A stretch of 64,000 nucleotides of DNA from Jacaranda mimosifolia (GCA_018894105.1 CM032127.1:27644369-27708368), one strand, 5' to 3'; counted from the stretch's first letter, positions 23,000 to 35,094 are shown. A program made the numbers and translations. Notes: generated from the letters alone by a model not told the origin.

Positions 23000-23614
23000 T
23001 AGGGATGTAAATAGGCTAGGCTACTCGTCAAGAGCCTATGGCCTGTCTTACTTGTAGCCTATTTAATAAAAGAGGCTATGTCAAGGCTTAAAAAGTAGCA
23101 TTTTTAAATAAATAGGCTAAACTTAGGCTCTTATAAAAGCTTGCAAAGCCTAACAAGTCAGCGCATTTATCCTTCTTCACATAAAAAATACAATAATAAT
23201 GATATAATATTAAATAACTAATTGTATTTAGTTTCTTTAATTAGTCCTTTATGGAATCCTTCATATTGTTTAATATTGCTTTTTATTGAAATAATACTAT
23301 TTTAAACTTAAATTTGCACTTTTATAATTATGCATTTGTTATTTATCATTTTGATTATTGGCTATCAAGGTCCATTATAAGTTTGAGCATATTAAAAATT
23401 TAGATTTATATAATGTTTAGATTTAATTCAAGCCTTAGTAGAAAATAGGTTTTTAGGTAGGATTTCAGGTTGGGTTAAGGCTTTAGAATTTATTAAAAAG
23501 GTTAGGCATAGCCTTAAAAAAAAGCTTATCATAGATAATAGGCTAGGCTTAGGCTTGTGATTTGCATACAAGCATGGCCTATTTGAGCTAAAGCCTAGCC
23601 TATTTTCATACCTA
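23000..23614. mobile_element. hAT-type MITE, 615 bp, TSD ATTGRTGC
   Basis: The ends are inverted repeats: TAGGGATGTAAATAGGCTAG at the left, and the reverse complement of the right end is TAGGTATGAAAATAGGCTAG. The flanking 8-mers ATTGGTGC (22992-22999) and ATTGATGC (23615-23622) differ at one base, giving the 8-bp duplication of hAT elements. Multiple AGGCTTAGGCT-type subterminal motifs are present and there is no transposase. Confidence 0.88.
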
Positions 23615-23653
23615 ATTGATGCTCTTCCCATGTGTTATTCATTTATTTGGTTG

Positions 23654-23682
<29 letters not shown>
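23654..23682. repeat. (AT)n microsatellite
   Basis: About 14 uninterrupted AT units. Confidence 0.95.
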
Positions 23683-23684
<2 letters not shown>

Positions 23685-25087
23685 CATTTATTTGGTTGTT
23701 AACTTTTGGTTTTTTCGGCAAAGACCCATTTTAGGGGAGGTTGTGCCTATTTTTTTTCTTAACTTTATTGTAGTTTTTTATTATGTATATATAAGACAGT
23801 TATATTAATTCTTGTTTACTATGTACACTTTGAGGACCCCGACAGTGGAGGAGCTTTTGCTCGTATCCACCACAGGTAGGCCGATAGGAGTTGGGCGGAC
23901 GAGAGAGTGAGGAGAGCTACTGTAAGTTTATTGCATATGACATAAAATTGTTTTGGTTACATTATATTTCATTAACATTTTTAAATTTTATGCCTTGCAG
24001 GAGAGTTCCAATAGGTACTGCAATCCAGTCTTAGCCGAAGGGCGTTGAGAGCAGTGCAAAGACCCAGCAATCTTATGCTAAGTTATTGACTCAGACTGTG
24101 GATGGTCCCAATAAGACCTAGCGGGTTTATGAGTTGAGCTACTAGCAGTCACCCTCCTATACCAGTGTGCTTCAAGAGGAGCCTAGTCCATCAGCTACAG
24201 CCCAATTGGAGGCACTCGGGACACTCATTTGCAGGCTAGTCCGAAGGCCAATATGCAGGATATGCAGAGCATGTTCACTGAGCAGTTCGGCACGATATAA
24301 AATATGATCGTTTAGCTGGTCATGCAGAGAGATTCTATGGTCAGGTTCTGGTGGCTTGCCCCTACCCCCCACCCCCACCTACCACACCTTACCACCAATA
24401 GCTTCTGTCGCAACAAGGCGAGCATGACCACCACCAGCAGAATGATAACTACATTGACTTTGGTAATGATGATGCTAGTAGCTAGTAGACATAATATTTT
24501 TTTTTAGGATGGGGGTGTAATTATGAATTATAACTTATAGATTTTATGACTTATATTTATAAAATTACATCTTGTTTTAAATCATTGTTTCATCTGTATT
24601 ATAAGTGTATGTTTTAGGTACAAGACGTATCAACAGGTTACAGGTGTAATTAAACTAAATTTATAGAAATTATTATGAAAAAATAATTTTTTTACGAAAA
24701 TCCATCGATCTTTCAATGGAAATATTTATAAACAAATAATAATTTTAATAATTGTCTAAAGGAAGTCCATCGAAATATAATAAAATATAAACAAAAAAAA
24801 TATAAATATTCTGTCGAAAATCTAATGGTAAAGCGTTGGAAAAGTTTTCAATGGAAAGACCCATCGAAAAATAGATGAAAATTTGGTTGTTTCACATGAT
24901 CAAATTTTCGTCACAAAATTGAAAAAAATTCATCGAAAAAACTTTTGACAAACCACTTTAGTCAGAAAATGGTCGCAAAAGTATTTGCAACGAGGGTTTT
25001 TCTTATAAAAAAATATTTCATTGGAGATCTGTCAAAATTTTGTCATTTCCCTCGGAGTCCATTGGAAATGATGATTTTTTTGTAGTG

Positions 25088-25600
25088 ATATAAATATTGA
25101 CTAATCTAGCTAACATTGAACTTGATAAAATAAAGTGATTGCATAATTGAAAAATGAGATTATTCAAAAATACACATTGAATGTTGAAAGTAATTGTTGA
25201 AGTTTTGGTAGTAGAACCATAATAAGACAAAGTATTTATCATTGTTCCAGAAGAAACTAAACAAAAGATATGATATAGTTAGGACAATTATTTTATAATG
25301 TCTACCTAATGTTTGATACAGTGGCGCATAATAGTTTGATATGAACATCATGACTTGTCCCATAATAAAATCAGTTATTGTTGATGCCTTTTCCTTTGTT
25401 CCTTCTTCCGTAATTTGGCTCATAAGAAGGAAAAGATACAAGGGCCTTATAGAGAATGCGGTCAGAAATTCATAATAAAGTCCGACCACAACGACTAAAT
25501 TGATTATTTTTAGGAATAAAGATACTAGATTACCAGCCAGAAAAGATTGAGAAATCATCACAAACCTCTCTTATTTCTTTTTCTATTGCAATTTGTGGAT
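25088..25600 (-). pseudogene. ycf1: ycf1 (TIC214) N-terminal fragment, right NUPT copy
   Basis: The minus-strand frame from 25561 reads [20 protein letters not shown], then [38 protein letters not shown] and [10 protein letters not shown] second frame carries [20 protein letters not shown] and ARLVNIYI. This is the ycf1 N-terminus including its start region. It is more intact than the left copy: 133 codons stay open before a frameshift. The left edge abuts the CACTA terminus exactly. The right edge shares CTATTGCAA with the left copy and then diverges. Shared non-plastid-looking words in both copies suggest they descend from one nuclear copy. Confidence 0.94.
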
Positions 25601-27676
25601 TATTATATGATAAGTTCTGAACTAGAAAGAAATAAATTAGAAATAACATATGGATAAAACATAATGAAAATAGAGCCACTTTGCGGCTTTCCCTGAAAAA
25701 AGGCATGGTATGAGTCAATACGAATTTCTGTCTTAAATGATGTAGACAAGTTTTTATTTTAAGAAGTTATCAGTAATTAGCTTTGTTCTTCATGCGGAGG
25801 GTATAACTCATTCATCAGCAGAAGCATCTTTTGTGAAAATCTGGAAACTAGAAACTAAGTACACCCAAAAAGATTACCTTTGGGTAAAACCTAAACCAGC
25901 TCAATATACTTCTGGTGGGTTGATGGTTATCTCTTTTGCATTAATATGGGATGCCTCATCCAAATAAGGTCCTCATTTCTTTTAGAAGAAGAAGAAGAAA
26001 AAAAGAAAAGAAAAGAAAAGAAAATTTCCAACATTTATACAGGATGCAGACAAAAAAATGAATAAGATGGTCGTCCGAGAATATGATTTTGTCCCCTACC
26101 AAAAGGTAAGCTTAGGTTAGCTAACTTCATAAATGGAAAGGCATAGTAATACTAATATTATGATTAATTTCAGATCCCAACTTGCACCTCAAAACAATTA
26201 TATAACCATCTGTGAAAACTCCTAACAATTGCACCACGCAGTATTTATTTATTCTGATATGGTGGCGACAAGTGTTGGTATTTTCTAAACAAAAGTAGGA
26301 TGAGATTTGATCATATTCATAGGTTTCTCACCCAGGATGTTCATCAGAACTTAAGCAACTGCAAATCATGCTAAAACCAACCAAAAAATGCAATAAGTTG
26401 TCATTCAATCTTTGGTAAAATCTTCTACGTTGTTGGTGGAAACAGAATATGAGGTACTCTGTGTGTTGTCATATTAATTAATGCAGATTCAATCCAAAAC
26501 CAACCTGCAACAAAAACAAATGCATACATTATTATTGTTATTCATCATTAAGAAGCAACATTTTCTCAAGGCAAAGACTGCTGCAGCTCTTCTTATGACA
26601 AAGACTTATTGCCTGCATAACATATATATTGGATTGGACAAAGGAAGGATGACTGAATTAATCTAATCTTATACTAATATTCTCATGTATGCATACAAAG
26701 AAATAAATACTACTTAGATGGTGCCATAAAAAGAAGCAAAAGGAGCAATACAATGTTTTAATGCAATCAAAATAATTACATAAATAGCACTGGCAAAATA
26801 TGAATTTTCAGGTCAATAAACAAGAGAGAAAAATAATGATTCTGCTTGCCTACATGTAACTGGTAAGAGTTCATATTCTTACCAATTGTACTCACAAATA
26901 TTATGTTCCTCTCAACCACCAGCTTCACTGTGGAAAAGCTCTTCAATCCTTCATTTTAACATACAATGAAGTATGGCTGCAATATTCTTATTTATGTTCT
27001 TCAACATTGACATAGCAAAATTATACTTAAGTTAGCTATAATTGCATTAAATTCAATTGAGCTAAGCCACCATCCAATTCTGCATACTCAATACTCATAA
27101 ACTCCACCAACCCGACTCCCCAAAAAAAAGGAGAAAAAAAAAAAAGGAAAAAAAAACACAATAGAGCAAAAGAGAAAAAGCAAAGAAGAAGGTGATTATC
27201 CAGCCATACTTTTGTGGTTTTTCTTCCTAGGCTATCTCAGCAATTGAAGTTGCACTATAAAGCCAGTCATTTGGATGGTACAATAATCTTGCTCTTTTAT
27301 TTGATGTCCAAAAAATGATGCATGTAAGATTTCTCATCCTAGGTTAATACATATCTGTTGTTGTCATCACCGAATCAACAATACATCAATTCTACCATGG
27401 GGAAATTAAAATGAATTATGCTTCTACGCAAAATCCGTCCAGAAGCATCATCTTTCACATCCATCAACAACACAATAGATTCATTATATCTTAAAACATT
27501 TCCAGGCAAGTCCTTAAATCAACAACAAACATGGATAATCGAACCACCTAAGAAGATTAATATATCTCATTCTTGAAGCACACAAAGAAAGGAAATAACA
27601 AAATTTAATCCGACAAAAGCAAATGCAGAATTCAAATGATCAAAACTCATACCTAAAGAAGATGAATTCGAAGCAA
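25601..27676. other. No gene recognised; downstream of CML18
   Basis: AT-rich with short random frames. It contains an (AAAAG)n tract at 25985-26024 and an A-rich tract at 27120-27160. The part adjacent to 27676 is presumably the 3' UTR of the minus-strand CML18 gene, but no poly-A site can be assigned. Confidence 0.5.
25985..26024. repeat. AAG / AAAAG microsatellite
   Basis: AGAAGAAGAAGAAGAAAAAA followed by four GAAAA units. Confidence 0.9.
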
Positions 27677-28171
27677 TCAAGCCCAAGAATTATCAAAGGC
27701 CGCAGAGGTAATCGCCTGCGAAAACTCCTGAAAACTGATCCTCCCATCGCCATCCGTATCAGCCTCCTTTATCATCCCTGTCAGCTCCTCCGCCGTCAGC
27801 GCATGGCCGAGCTTAGCCATGGAGTGAGCCAGCTCGGCCGCGGTGATATACCCATTCCCATCCCTATCAAACATCTTGAAAAGGTGCTTCAGCTGGTCCT
27901 CCGTGTACGGCGACTTCGCCGACAGGAGCTCCGGCGAAACCAGCCCCACGAACTCAGAGAACTCCACCAACCCATTACTGTTCGTGTCGGCTTTCTGAAT
28001 AAGCGCCTCCAGCTGATCGGGGCTCGGTTTCAACCCGAGCGATCGCAAGAGGGAACCGAGTTCGAGCTGCGTGAGGCTGCCGTCGTTGTTCCTGTCGAAT
28101 GATCGGAAAATTTCTCGCAGCTCGGCCAATTCCTCGTCGTCTAACTTCAAGGCTGGCTCTTTACTGCCCAT
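27677..28171 (-). CDS. CML18: CML18-type calmodulin-like protein, four EF hands
   Basis: An intact intronless frame of 164 residues. The four EF-hand loops are DRNNDGSLTQLE (26-37), DTNSNGLVEFSE (62-73), DRDGNGYITAAE (102-113) and DTDGDGRISFQE (138-149). Each keeps acidic or Asn residues at 1, 3 and 5, Gly at 6 and Glu at 12, so all four should bind calcium. The block MAKLGHALTAEELTGMIKEA and the ending AAFDNSWA are characteristic of the Arabidopsis CML18 group. Known role: a cytosolic or tonoplast-associated calcium sensor that changes shape on binding calcium and regulates partner proteins. I chose the ATG at 28171 (MGSKEPALKLDDEE). An in-frame extension of 15 codons to 28216 begins with TTG, not ATG. 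The gene is much richer in GC than its surroundings. About 270 bp of likely 5' UTR lies at 28172-28440. Confidence 0.96.
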   Translation of the reverse strand: MGSKEPALKLDDEELAELREIFRSFDRNNDGSLTQLELGSLLRSLGLKPSPDQLEALIQKADTNSNGLVEFSEFVGLVSPELLSAKSPYTEDQLKHLFKMFDRDGNGYITAAELAHSMAKLGHALTAEELTGMIKEADTDGDGRISFQEFSQAITSAAFDNSWA

Positions 28172-28961
28172 CACTGCCTTTTCTTGATCAGAACCAACAA
28201 ATGGGTTCTCTGTCAATCCTCCGAATAATCAGAAAATTTCAATCTTTTTCTCCTTGCACTGATTGATAATGCTTCTTCGTGTAATAGGTCCTCTCAGAAA
28301 TCAGGGAATTCTGTTTTCTCTTCTGCATTAATCGATGAACATGCAGATTGGAATTTGATATCTTGACTGATCCGAAAGATTTTAACTCTCTTTTTCTTAT
28401 GTTAAATTCCCAAGAATCAGTTATCCTTTGACCCAAGACAATTCGTCTTTTTCACTGTGCGTATGTGTGTGAGAATTTGCCCGTGCTTTGATTTTCGAGT
28501 TGGGTTTTTGTTAATTGTCATCTTTTCGAGGGGTCATCTGAATGGCATTGAAAAAACTTTTGAAGAGAGCTACTAAATAGGATCCATTTGAATTGACAAA
28601 ATAATGGAAACTAATAAATTTAGATATTTAATATTATTTGGATTTAATAATACATTTTCAGAATTGTTATTTTATTTATTTTTTGGATGTTTTATATAAA
28701 ATTATATTCTTAAAATGAATTTTTATCATGACCTTCTAAGTAATGATATATATGAACTCCTAATTATTTATTTGTTGCTAATAATATGAATATATATTAA
28801 TTTTTATTTTTTTAATTCTTATTTGAAAGTTTACATCAAATAAGAGTGGGTAAAAAATAACGAGTCGATTGACAATAATAAACAACAAAATTTTCATTTG
28901 ATGGCACTTTATTGATGATGTATATTGGTCAGTATTTATGTGTGTGTATATATTGATTTAT
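28172..28961. other. CML18 5' UTR and promoter region; no other gene
   Basis: The first 270 bp or so is mixed composition with CT/GA-rich words, likely the transcribed leader of the minus-strand gene. A sharp change to AT-rich DNA occurs at about 28570. I could not identify a convincing TATA box. Confidence 0.4.
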
Positions 28962-30545
28962 GGATAAAATTTATTTTCATCCCTGAAGTTTCAAATTAAT
29001 TGCAAAATCATTTATATCCTTTTAATTGATTTCAATCTCATCCTTCTAGTCATTCTCCGACAACATATCCAGCCAAATTAAAGTGTATTTTAGTAATTGC
29101 CCATTTAATAATTAAACTAATAAAAAACCAAAACAAAATTTGAGCCATCCATTTTTATGGGATAATCTAAAACCTAAACCAAAAACCAAAGGCAACATTG
29201 TATGATTTATTTTCAATTTTTCTTTTTTTTTTTTTTCAAATTTTTGTAGGTTGTAAGCTCTCAAGCTTAAATTCTATACAATAGCATAGGTTCTGAATCT
29301 TGAAGGTATGCTCTCTTAATTTTAAGGTAAATAAATTGTGTATTTATTTAATTGTAAGTTGATAAATAAGTTAAATTATTAAATATATTTATACTAGCAT
29401 TATTCCCATGCTATGCACGAATTCTTTAAAATTACTATATATCAATTTAATTGTTGAATTATAAATATAATTAGAAATAACAATATAAAAATAAAATATC
29501 ACAAAAATGGTCAATTAATTAGTAAAATTAAATATTACTTCAAAGAAATGGTCAAGTAAAATTACATTAAAAACTTTAAAATTTAGTATTTAAAAGCTTA
29601 GACCATATAAAGACATCTCATATACATGACATGAAAAATAAATTTCAAGATTATTTAGTGAGAAGTTATATGCAACCAAAAACTAACAGATAGTTGCATT
29701 AAAACATAAAAATATATGAGAAGGATATAGAAAATAAGATTGACAACTTAAAAGTTGTTGGAAAAAAAACTTAAAATTATATGCTTTAAGATTATTTTAA
29801 ACTTAAAAGACAATGAATATATTAAGTCAAAACTTAAAATATAAAGAATTAGATAATATATTACTTGCTAAGAATTTAAAAAAATCTTATTTAATTTTAA
29901 TTTTTGATTAAAAATTAATTAAGTCCAGACAAAACTATGATAATAAAGATAAAAAATATTTAAAAAAATAAATATATAAAATAATGATAAAGTTAAAATC
30001 AATATTAGTATAGAAGTTAATAAAAACCTTTTAATTTGACACATGGAATAGTTATTGAATAATTAAGTGAAGAAAAGTGTTTGACACTGGTAATACATAG
30101 TTAAAATTATAATAAATTGACAAAGTAATTGTAAACTCAAAATTAATTTTAAAATATGAATTAGTGCTAGGATACGAGGATGAAATTAGAATGTAAAATA
30201 AATATTGGAAATAAAATATGGTATCTTGTTAATTAAGAGCAACATGTTGATGTCAGATCTTTTGTTTAAAATGCATCTTTTGTGAAAAAATGTAACGTCC
30301 ATTCAAAATGCATCTTCTATGCAAAACTCAGGAACCATTTGATTTTCTGTTTATATTTTGGGGACAGTTTTGCTTATTATGTGTTGTGTAAAAGATAGTC
30401 AAAAGGGTACTTTGGTTATTTATCAATTTTTGGCCAAAAAGTGCTATCGAAAGATGGCCAGAAGGATGAGATTTAAGCCAATTAAAAGGATCATGATGAT
30501 TTTGCAATTAAGTTGAAACTTCAGGGATGAAAATGAATTTTGCCC
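28962..30545. mobile_element. Non-autonomous TIR element, about 1.58 kb
   Basis: The left end GGATAAAATTTATTTTCATC, then CCTGAAGTTTCAA, matches the reverse complement of the right end (GGGCAAAATTCATTTTCATC, then CCTGAAGTTTCAA). The match continues through AATTGCAAAATCAT, ATCCTTTTAATTG and CTCATCCTTCT, giving TIRs of about 90 bp. ATTTAT flanks both sides (28956-28961 and 30546-30551), but the area is so AT-rich that this duplication is weak. Long TIRs and no ORF suggest a Mutator-type derivative. Confidence 0.72.
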
Positions 30546-30861
30546 ATTTATTTATATATTTGCATATTAAGAATTTGTTAGATTCAAATTTCTAATCGTG
30601 CATTTTATATATGAGACTAATATAATTAATTTAACGACCAGATGATAATATTTATATACATTACAACATAAGTTCTAATAATTTTTGTTTACTATGTTAA
30701 AACAACACGTGATAACTGATAATATTAGTTATACTTTTTCTATTTCAAGATTTTGCGTTTACTTGGATAACATATGATTTCTTTTTTTATTTTGATCTTT
30801 TATATCAATTGTCGAAGGTTGCCGGAAATTATTTTATGAATTCCCTAATATAGTTGTAAAA

Positions 30862-33067
30862 TGTTTTGGAATAATGGCGCGCAACCAATTAGATTAACAT
30901 GTAAATATTTCACTTGTAATATAATCTTGATTAAATGATATTCACAAATAAAATGACCATCTTCATCTTATGCTTATTTTACATCACTGGCATTTGGTTG
31001 AAGCCCCAAGATCACACAAGACTACGGGACTTGATCACACACTGAGTGGTGATAATGAAATAAGTCTTACACGGTCGTGATCTTAAAATATTTCAAGTCA
31101 TAGAATTTTAAGAGACGGGGCAGTTAAGTTTCGGATAGACTTAAACTAACGATGCATAAATCTAAAGAGTTGGATATTGCTCCGTTTCATGAGCAATCCA
31201 TATTACACATGGGTGCATGTTAGTGGGTGTTTGCTAGAGAATAAGTTCACTAAAGACCCACCCGGAGAATCCACTAGATAGCCGGAGTAGCAAGTCAGTA
31301 GTGACAAATTCTCCAGCTTACACTAGTGCACATAATTAGTCCTTAGACTTGAGGATCCATGATAACCTTGTGTTTAGGTCTTTATACTTGGACTCTTCTC
31401 CGACCACGTAACAGGTCATCCAGGTTGAGGTTGGGTATGAGCTACTTAGACATGAAAATTTGTGAGATCCAAGATGGGATCCATCTCCCCGTCATTGTGA
31501 AGGGCCAGTGCATCTCCTATGTATTCTATAATGATTGATTCCAAGAAATCATTGCACAAGGTAGTATGACAATTTGAAAAAGAAGTTTTCCAAAGAAGAT
31601 GTCATAAAGGGGAATCGAACATTAGGATTAGAAACATAGTTATCGAGGTTATTGAAGAGTCGACAAATATCTTGCCTTAGGCCTCTTTTGGGAGATAGGA
31701 CACAGAAGGACCATATTTACATGGCAAGCGTAGAGTTAGAATGCTTATCAAGAGCATATTCATTTCATCCAATTTGTTGGGCTCTGTGGGCTTGTTGCTA
31801 GACATCGACTATGGAGATTTGACACTCTTCAATTAATGGAGATTAATTGAAAGAGTTATTAGTTTAAAGGAGTTTAAACTAATATGAATAGTATTAAAAA
31901 TTTCACAATGAGTTGTGAGCCCATGTCTAATGAATGGATGGACCTAATGGGTCAAACATAAAAGCTTAAAGGAAGTACTACTTGATGGGAGGAATTTTCT
32001 AAGGAGTTAGAAAATTATCCTAGGCATTTTTGGAGAGTATTCGGTTGACTAATTTTTTGTCATCGTGACTTGATTAATTTAATTTTTAAATTAATCAAAA
32101 TAATTTAAGGAGTTAATTAGACCAATTAAATTAAGGAGTTAATTTAATTAGCATCATGTGACGATTAATTAGTCAAGTTAACTTCAAGAGTTAAGTTGAC
32201 ACCTTTCGACTTAACGAGTAAAGTCAAGACAATTAATTGAAATGAGAATTTGGTTTTGGAGAAAAATTCAAATGAAGGAGTTCATTTGAAATTAATTTAG
32301 GATTAATTTGCATTGCATTTCATGAGATAAAAAGTAGATACAAATTAAATCTAAATGCATGTGATAGTAACATGTAAGCAAGTTAGCAAGTTGGCTGCCA
32401 AGTTGTTAACTACCTCATGGGACGTATGATGTCAACTAGCATCACACCAGCCACTCTATATATAGAGGTGGCCGGCCATGAGGGATGCTAGCTAAGCAAG
32501 ATTCCAATTTTCCCTCCAAAAGTATAATTCACTCGTGTTGAAGTTTTACTCTCTCAAAATCTTCTTCCTCTCCAATGCTCTCCATAACCGTCCCTCCCTG
32601 TCCTTTTCCTCTGATTTTGTAGCAGATCAGAGGTGTATTAGTGCTCTCCTTGGGTGTATGGATTAATATAATAGAGGTTCAACATTTGGGGAACTTGTGT
32701 TCTTGAAGATCCATTGTTATCCTCTGTTTTTGGTGGCTGATTTGGAGGACTTCCAGAGATCTGATCAGGCTAAAATTTTTCCAGCAACTGCTCAAGTGTA
32801 TTGAGGTGTTCTCTGAAAATTTTCAGCCCATTTGGAGTTAAGCAAGGCGGTCAATTATTGGCGAGATTCTGCTATGTGCAGATTGGACCGGTGAAGAGTT
32901 CATTGGTGTCATCCTCATTCTACCTTTGGATTTTTGCATCCAGGTAATTTTTTTTAGATTTAAATCCTCGTTAATAGCATGATTAGATCCTTGTATTTGG
33001 AGTAGATACGTTTTATTTAGCCTTTTTATGGTTTTATAATTGGATCCTTGGCCTACTCCTACCTTCA
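30862..33067 (+). repeat. 5' LTR of copia element
   Basis: Starts TGTTTTGGAATAATGG and ends CTCCTACCTTCA, 2206 bp. It is colinear with 38865-41086 throughout. Contains AATTAAGGAGTTAATT-type AT-rich repeats in its middle and the promoter hairpin with TATA box in its 3' third. Confidence 0.92.
32421..32464 (+). promoter_or_regulatory. Promoter block of 5' LTR (hairpin remnant and TATATATA)
   Basis: GACGTATGATGTCAACTAGC followed by ATCACACC is a degraded form of the family inverted repeat. TATATATA lies at 32457-32464. Role inferred from position and conservation among the LTR copies. Confidence 0.55.
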
Positions 33068-33069
33068 AG

Positions 33070-33081
33070 TGGTATCGAAGC
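33070..33081 (+). other. Primer-binding site (initiator tRNA-Met type)
   Basis: TGGTATCGAAGC, two bases after the LTR end, is one small change from TGGTATCAGAGC, the standard plant copia site complementary to the 3' end of tRNA-iMet. Confidence 0.85.
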
Positions 33082-35090
33082 CTAATTCATGCTTTAGTTT
33101 GGATTTTGGTAGATTGATTCATGTGATGAATTGATCCTTATCACCAAATACTTGATTCAATTCACAAATGTTGATTTTTATGTGGCTCCTTTGTTGATGA
33201 ATTGAGATATACTAATATGTGTGATTTGATCGTTGATTCATGTGTTGGCATGATTTTGATTTGTAGATGATTATGTTAAATGTTGATTTAGCATTGGATG
33301 ATGTTATTATATGTTGATATAGCATGTTTTATTTGTCCTTAAGGTATTTTAGTCATTTTTAGATCCAATTGGATTGGAGTTAATTGGAGATTTTTGGAGG
33401 ATGTTGATTCTCACTGTTACTTGATTTTTGAAGCATGTTTGAACACTTTAATTTCCCATTTTTAAAGGTGTTTATAATCTGAAAATTTGACGAAATTTGT
33501 ATGAAATGATGTTATGGAGGTATCAATATGGTTTGGAGTGGCAAAAACACAAAATGGTGCTTAAATAGTTCATTGGTGTAAGTTGTGGCAGGGCTGCCAC
33601 ACTGCTTGGCAGCAGCTAGGCACGGCCATGGGCATGCTTTGTGCATGCCCGCTGCATGCCCCGGCAGCCGATTGGGTAGCGGTCCACCCAAGTTCACCCT
33701 AGAACCCATTTTTGTGCTATTTTGGTGTTTTTGGCCCATCAAACTTGATTATTTCATCTTTATTTTAATGCACAAATGTTGTGTAAGTGCTCAAAATTAT
33801 GTTTGACATTTTTGCATGCTTTTCTTGTTCAAGTTAGTCTTCAATTAAGTGCAAATATGAGATGCATAATTGTTATATTTATTTTTGCTAGTTAATTAAT
33901 TGTTTATGAGATAAGCATTTAATTTGTTGAATTGAATGTCAATTTTAATTTATTGTTCATTTAATTGTTGAATGGATGATGAATATATGGGGATCAACAT
34001 GAGCTTTTAATATGGTTTTATTTGTTTCAAGTAATTGAAAAGGGTTGTATTAAGTAGGAGCTTGCATGCCTCTTAATTTTCTATCTTGTAAATGTTATGA
34101 GAGTAGAATCACTACGCGTGAGAATATCTTTTCTCTTGTAATTGTTGCAAGGAGACAAGAAGACCAAAGGACTCAAGGAGGCATGAGGATCCATGAATGT
34201 ACGGGATACATTTTTGTAATAGCTAGATTTAATCGATCCATTTAAAATCAACTAAGTAGTGCACCTATGGTTCTAAGTGCACTACTTGGTTAAGGCTTAT
34301 GGTCATCCCACTGTAGGAGCATACTTGGCATATTTACTTATTTATTCTTTCTTTATCCTATTGATGTATGAGATGCATAGTTAGGATATAGAGAACCTAA
34401 ATAAGAGAAGATAAAATTGATGAAATCTTTCCAAGCAAGAAAAACCGTCCACTTAGAGGAGTCTTAAGTGTTTTCAAAATATTAAGTCAAAATGAATACA
34501 AATTAAAAAGAGTTTTAATTATAATTCATGCCTTCTACCAATAATATGTAACATGAGAGCTACCACATTTGCATCATATCTCAGGAGTTGTAGGTTATAT
34601 TTATGGAAGCTATGCTCACATACTTAGCATACGATGCAACTTTGATTTGATGCTTCCTATGCATTGTCTCACGAGTCGTGGAATGATATAGTACAATTTC
34701 AAATCAAAGATTAATTGGTAGGTTCGACTTAAACACCTAGTGGTTTAGATTCGCACGAGTCGTGGGTCTACATGAAGAATGAGGTAAAATATATCAAGGG
34801 TTGCATAGAGATACAATTAGCAAAAGTTGCTCACCTTAGGATTGTTTATGGATGTCTCACGAATCATGGGTCTACCACAAGTCCTTTGGGCCTTGATTCT
34901 CACTAGAAAATGAGATTTCCCAAATTCCTTAAGGAATGTGAGGAATTTGATAAAATAGTGGGAGAAAAATATGCTTGAAAGTCCATGAACATATTTTCTA
35001 TATCTATATTCAATCACATGCTTATATTATTTTTCTCGCCTTCGAAGATTTGAGAAATCTCAAAAATGGCTATAAATCCACTTAGTATTA
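33082..35090 (+). other. Copia untranslated leader with GC pocket and hairpins
   Basis: About 2 kb without coding sequence. A GC-rich pocket at 33580-33700 contains GGGCATGC-TTTGT-GCATGCCC (33630-33650), a perfect 8-bp stem. A second hairpin, AAGTAGTGCAC (34254-34264) with GTGCACTACTT (34277-34287), has an 11-bp perfect stem and a 12-nt loop. The related element at 51.1-52.0 kb has a GC pocket at the same relative place. Confidence 0.6.
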
Positions 35091-35094
35091 TATT

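Larger units (their letters stand above)
19568..24530 (+). pseudogene. Plant Ptta/En/Spm (Transposase_24-like) ORF, interrupted
   Basis: An N-terminal Ser/Thr/Pro-rich segment (about 19680-19970) is followed, after apparent introns, by PLDGTKYLMRVIKSK (about 20140-20190). Next come HERWAKGQSRLARTLGMPYS (about 20425-20485) and RTPTVEELLLVSTT (about 23833-23875), with SWADERVRRAT in a shifted frame next to it. The pattern of threonine-proline then W-x-D-E-R matches the C-terminal core of the plant transposase family found in CACTA elements. A QMLMQRDSM-like coiled tail follows near 24320. The ORF is cut by the solo LTR at 20581-22804 and the MITE at 23000-23614, and has stops and frameshifts. 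Family assignment is from motif resemblance only. Confidence 0.55.
16204..25087. mobile_element. CACTA (En/Spm-type) element, decayed and nested
   Basis: The right terminus TTTTTTTGTAGTG (ending 25087) is the classic CACTA inverted end. Its reverse complement, CACTACAAAAAAATCATCAT, followed by TTCCAATGGA, resembles the left sequence at 16204 onwards (TATTGCAAAAAAACATTAC, then TTTTCCAATAGA), where CACTA has become TATTG. Subterminal stretches rich in TTTTCGATGAATTT and TCAATGGAAA occur at both ends. A plant Ptta/En/Spm transposase ORF lies inside. A solo LTR (2224 bp) and a hAT MITE (615 bp) are later insertions. No matching 3-bp target duplication was found, and both flanks are ycf1 NUPT sequence. 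Confidence 0.72.

Noticed and set aside
27623..28102. 159-codon open frame on the + strand over CML18
   Set aside because: It is the antisense shadow of a GC-rich, conserved EF-hand gene. Its Arg/Leu-rich composition has no family resemblance.
28172..28216. 15-codon N-terminal extension of the CML18 frame
   Set aside because: It begins with TTG, and the ATG at 28171 gives the family-typical N-terminus and length.
33512..33806. Overlapping ORFs in the copia leader GC pocket
   Set aside because: Open on both strands because of the GC pocket, with no gag-like motifs. Treated as structured leader.
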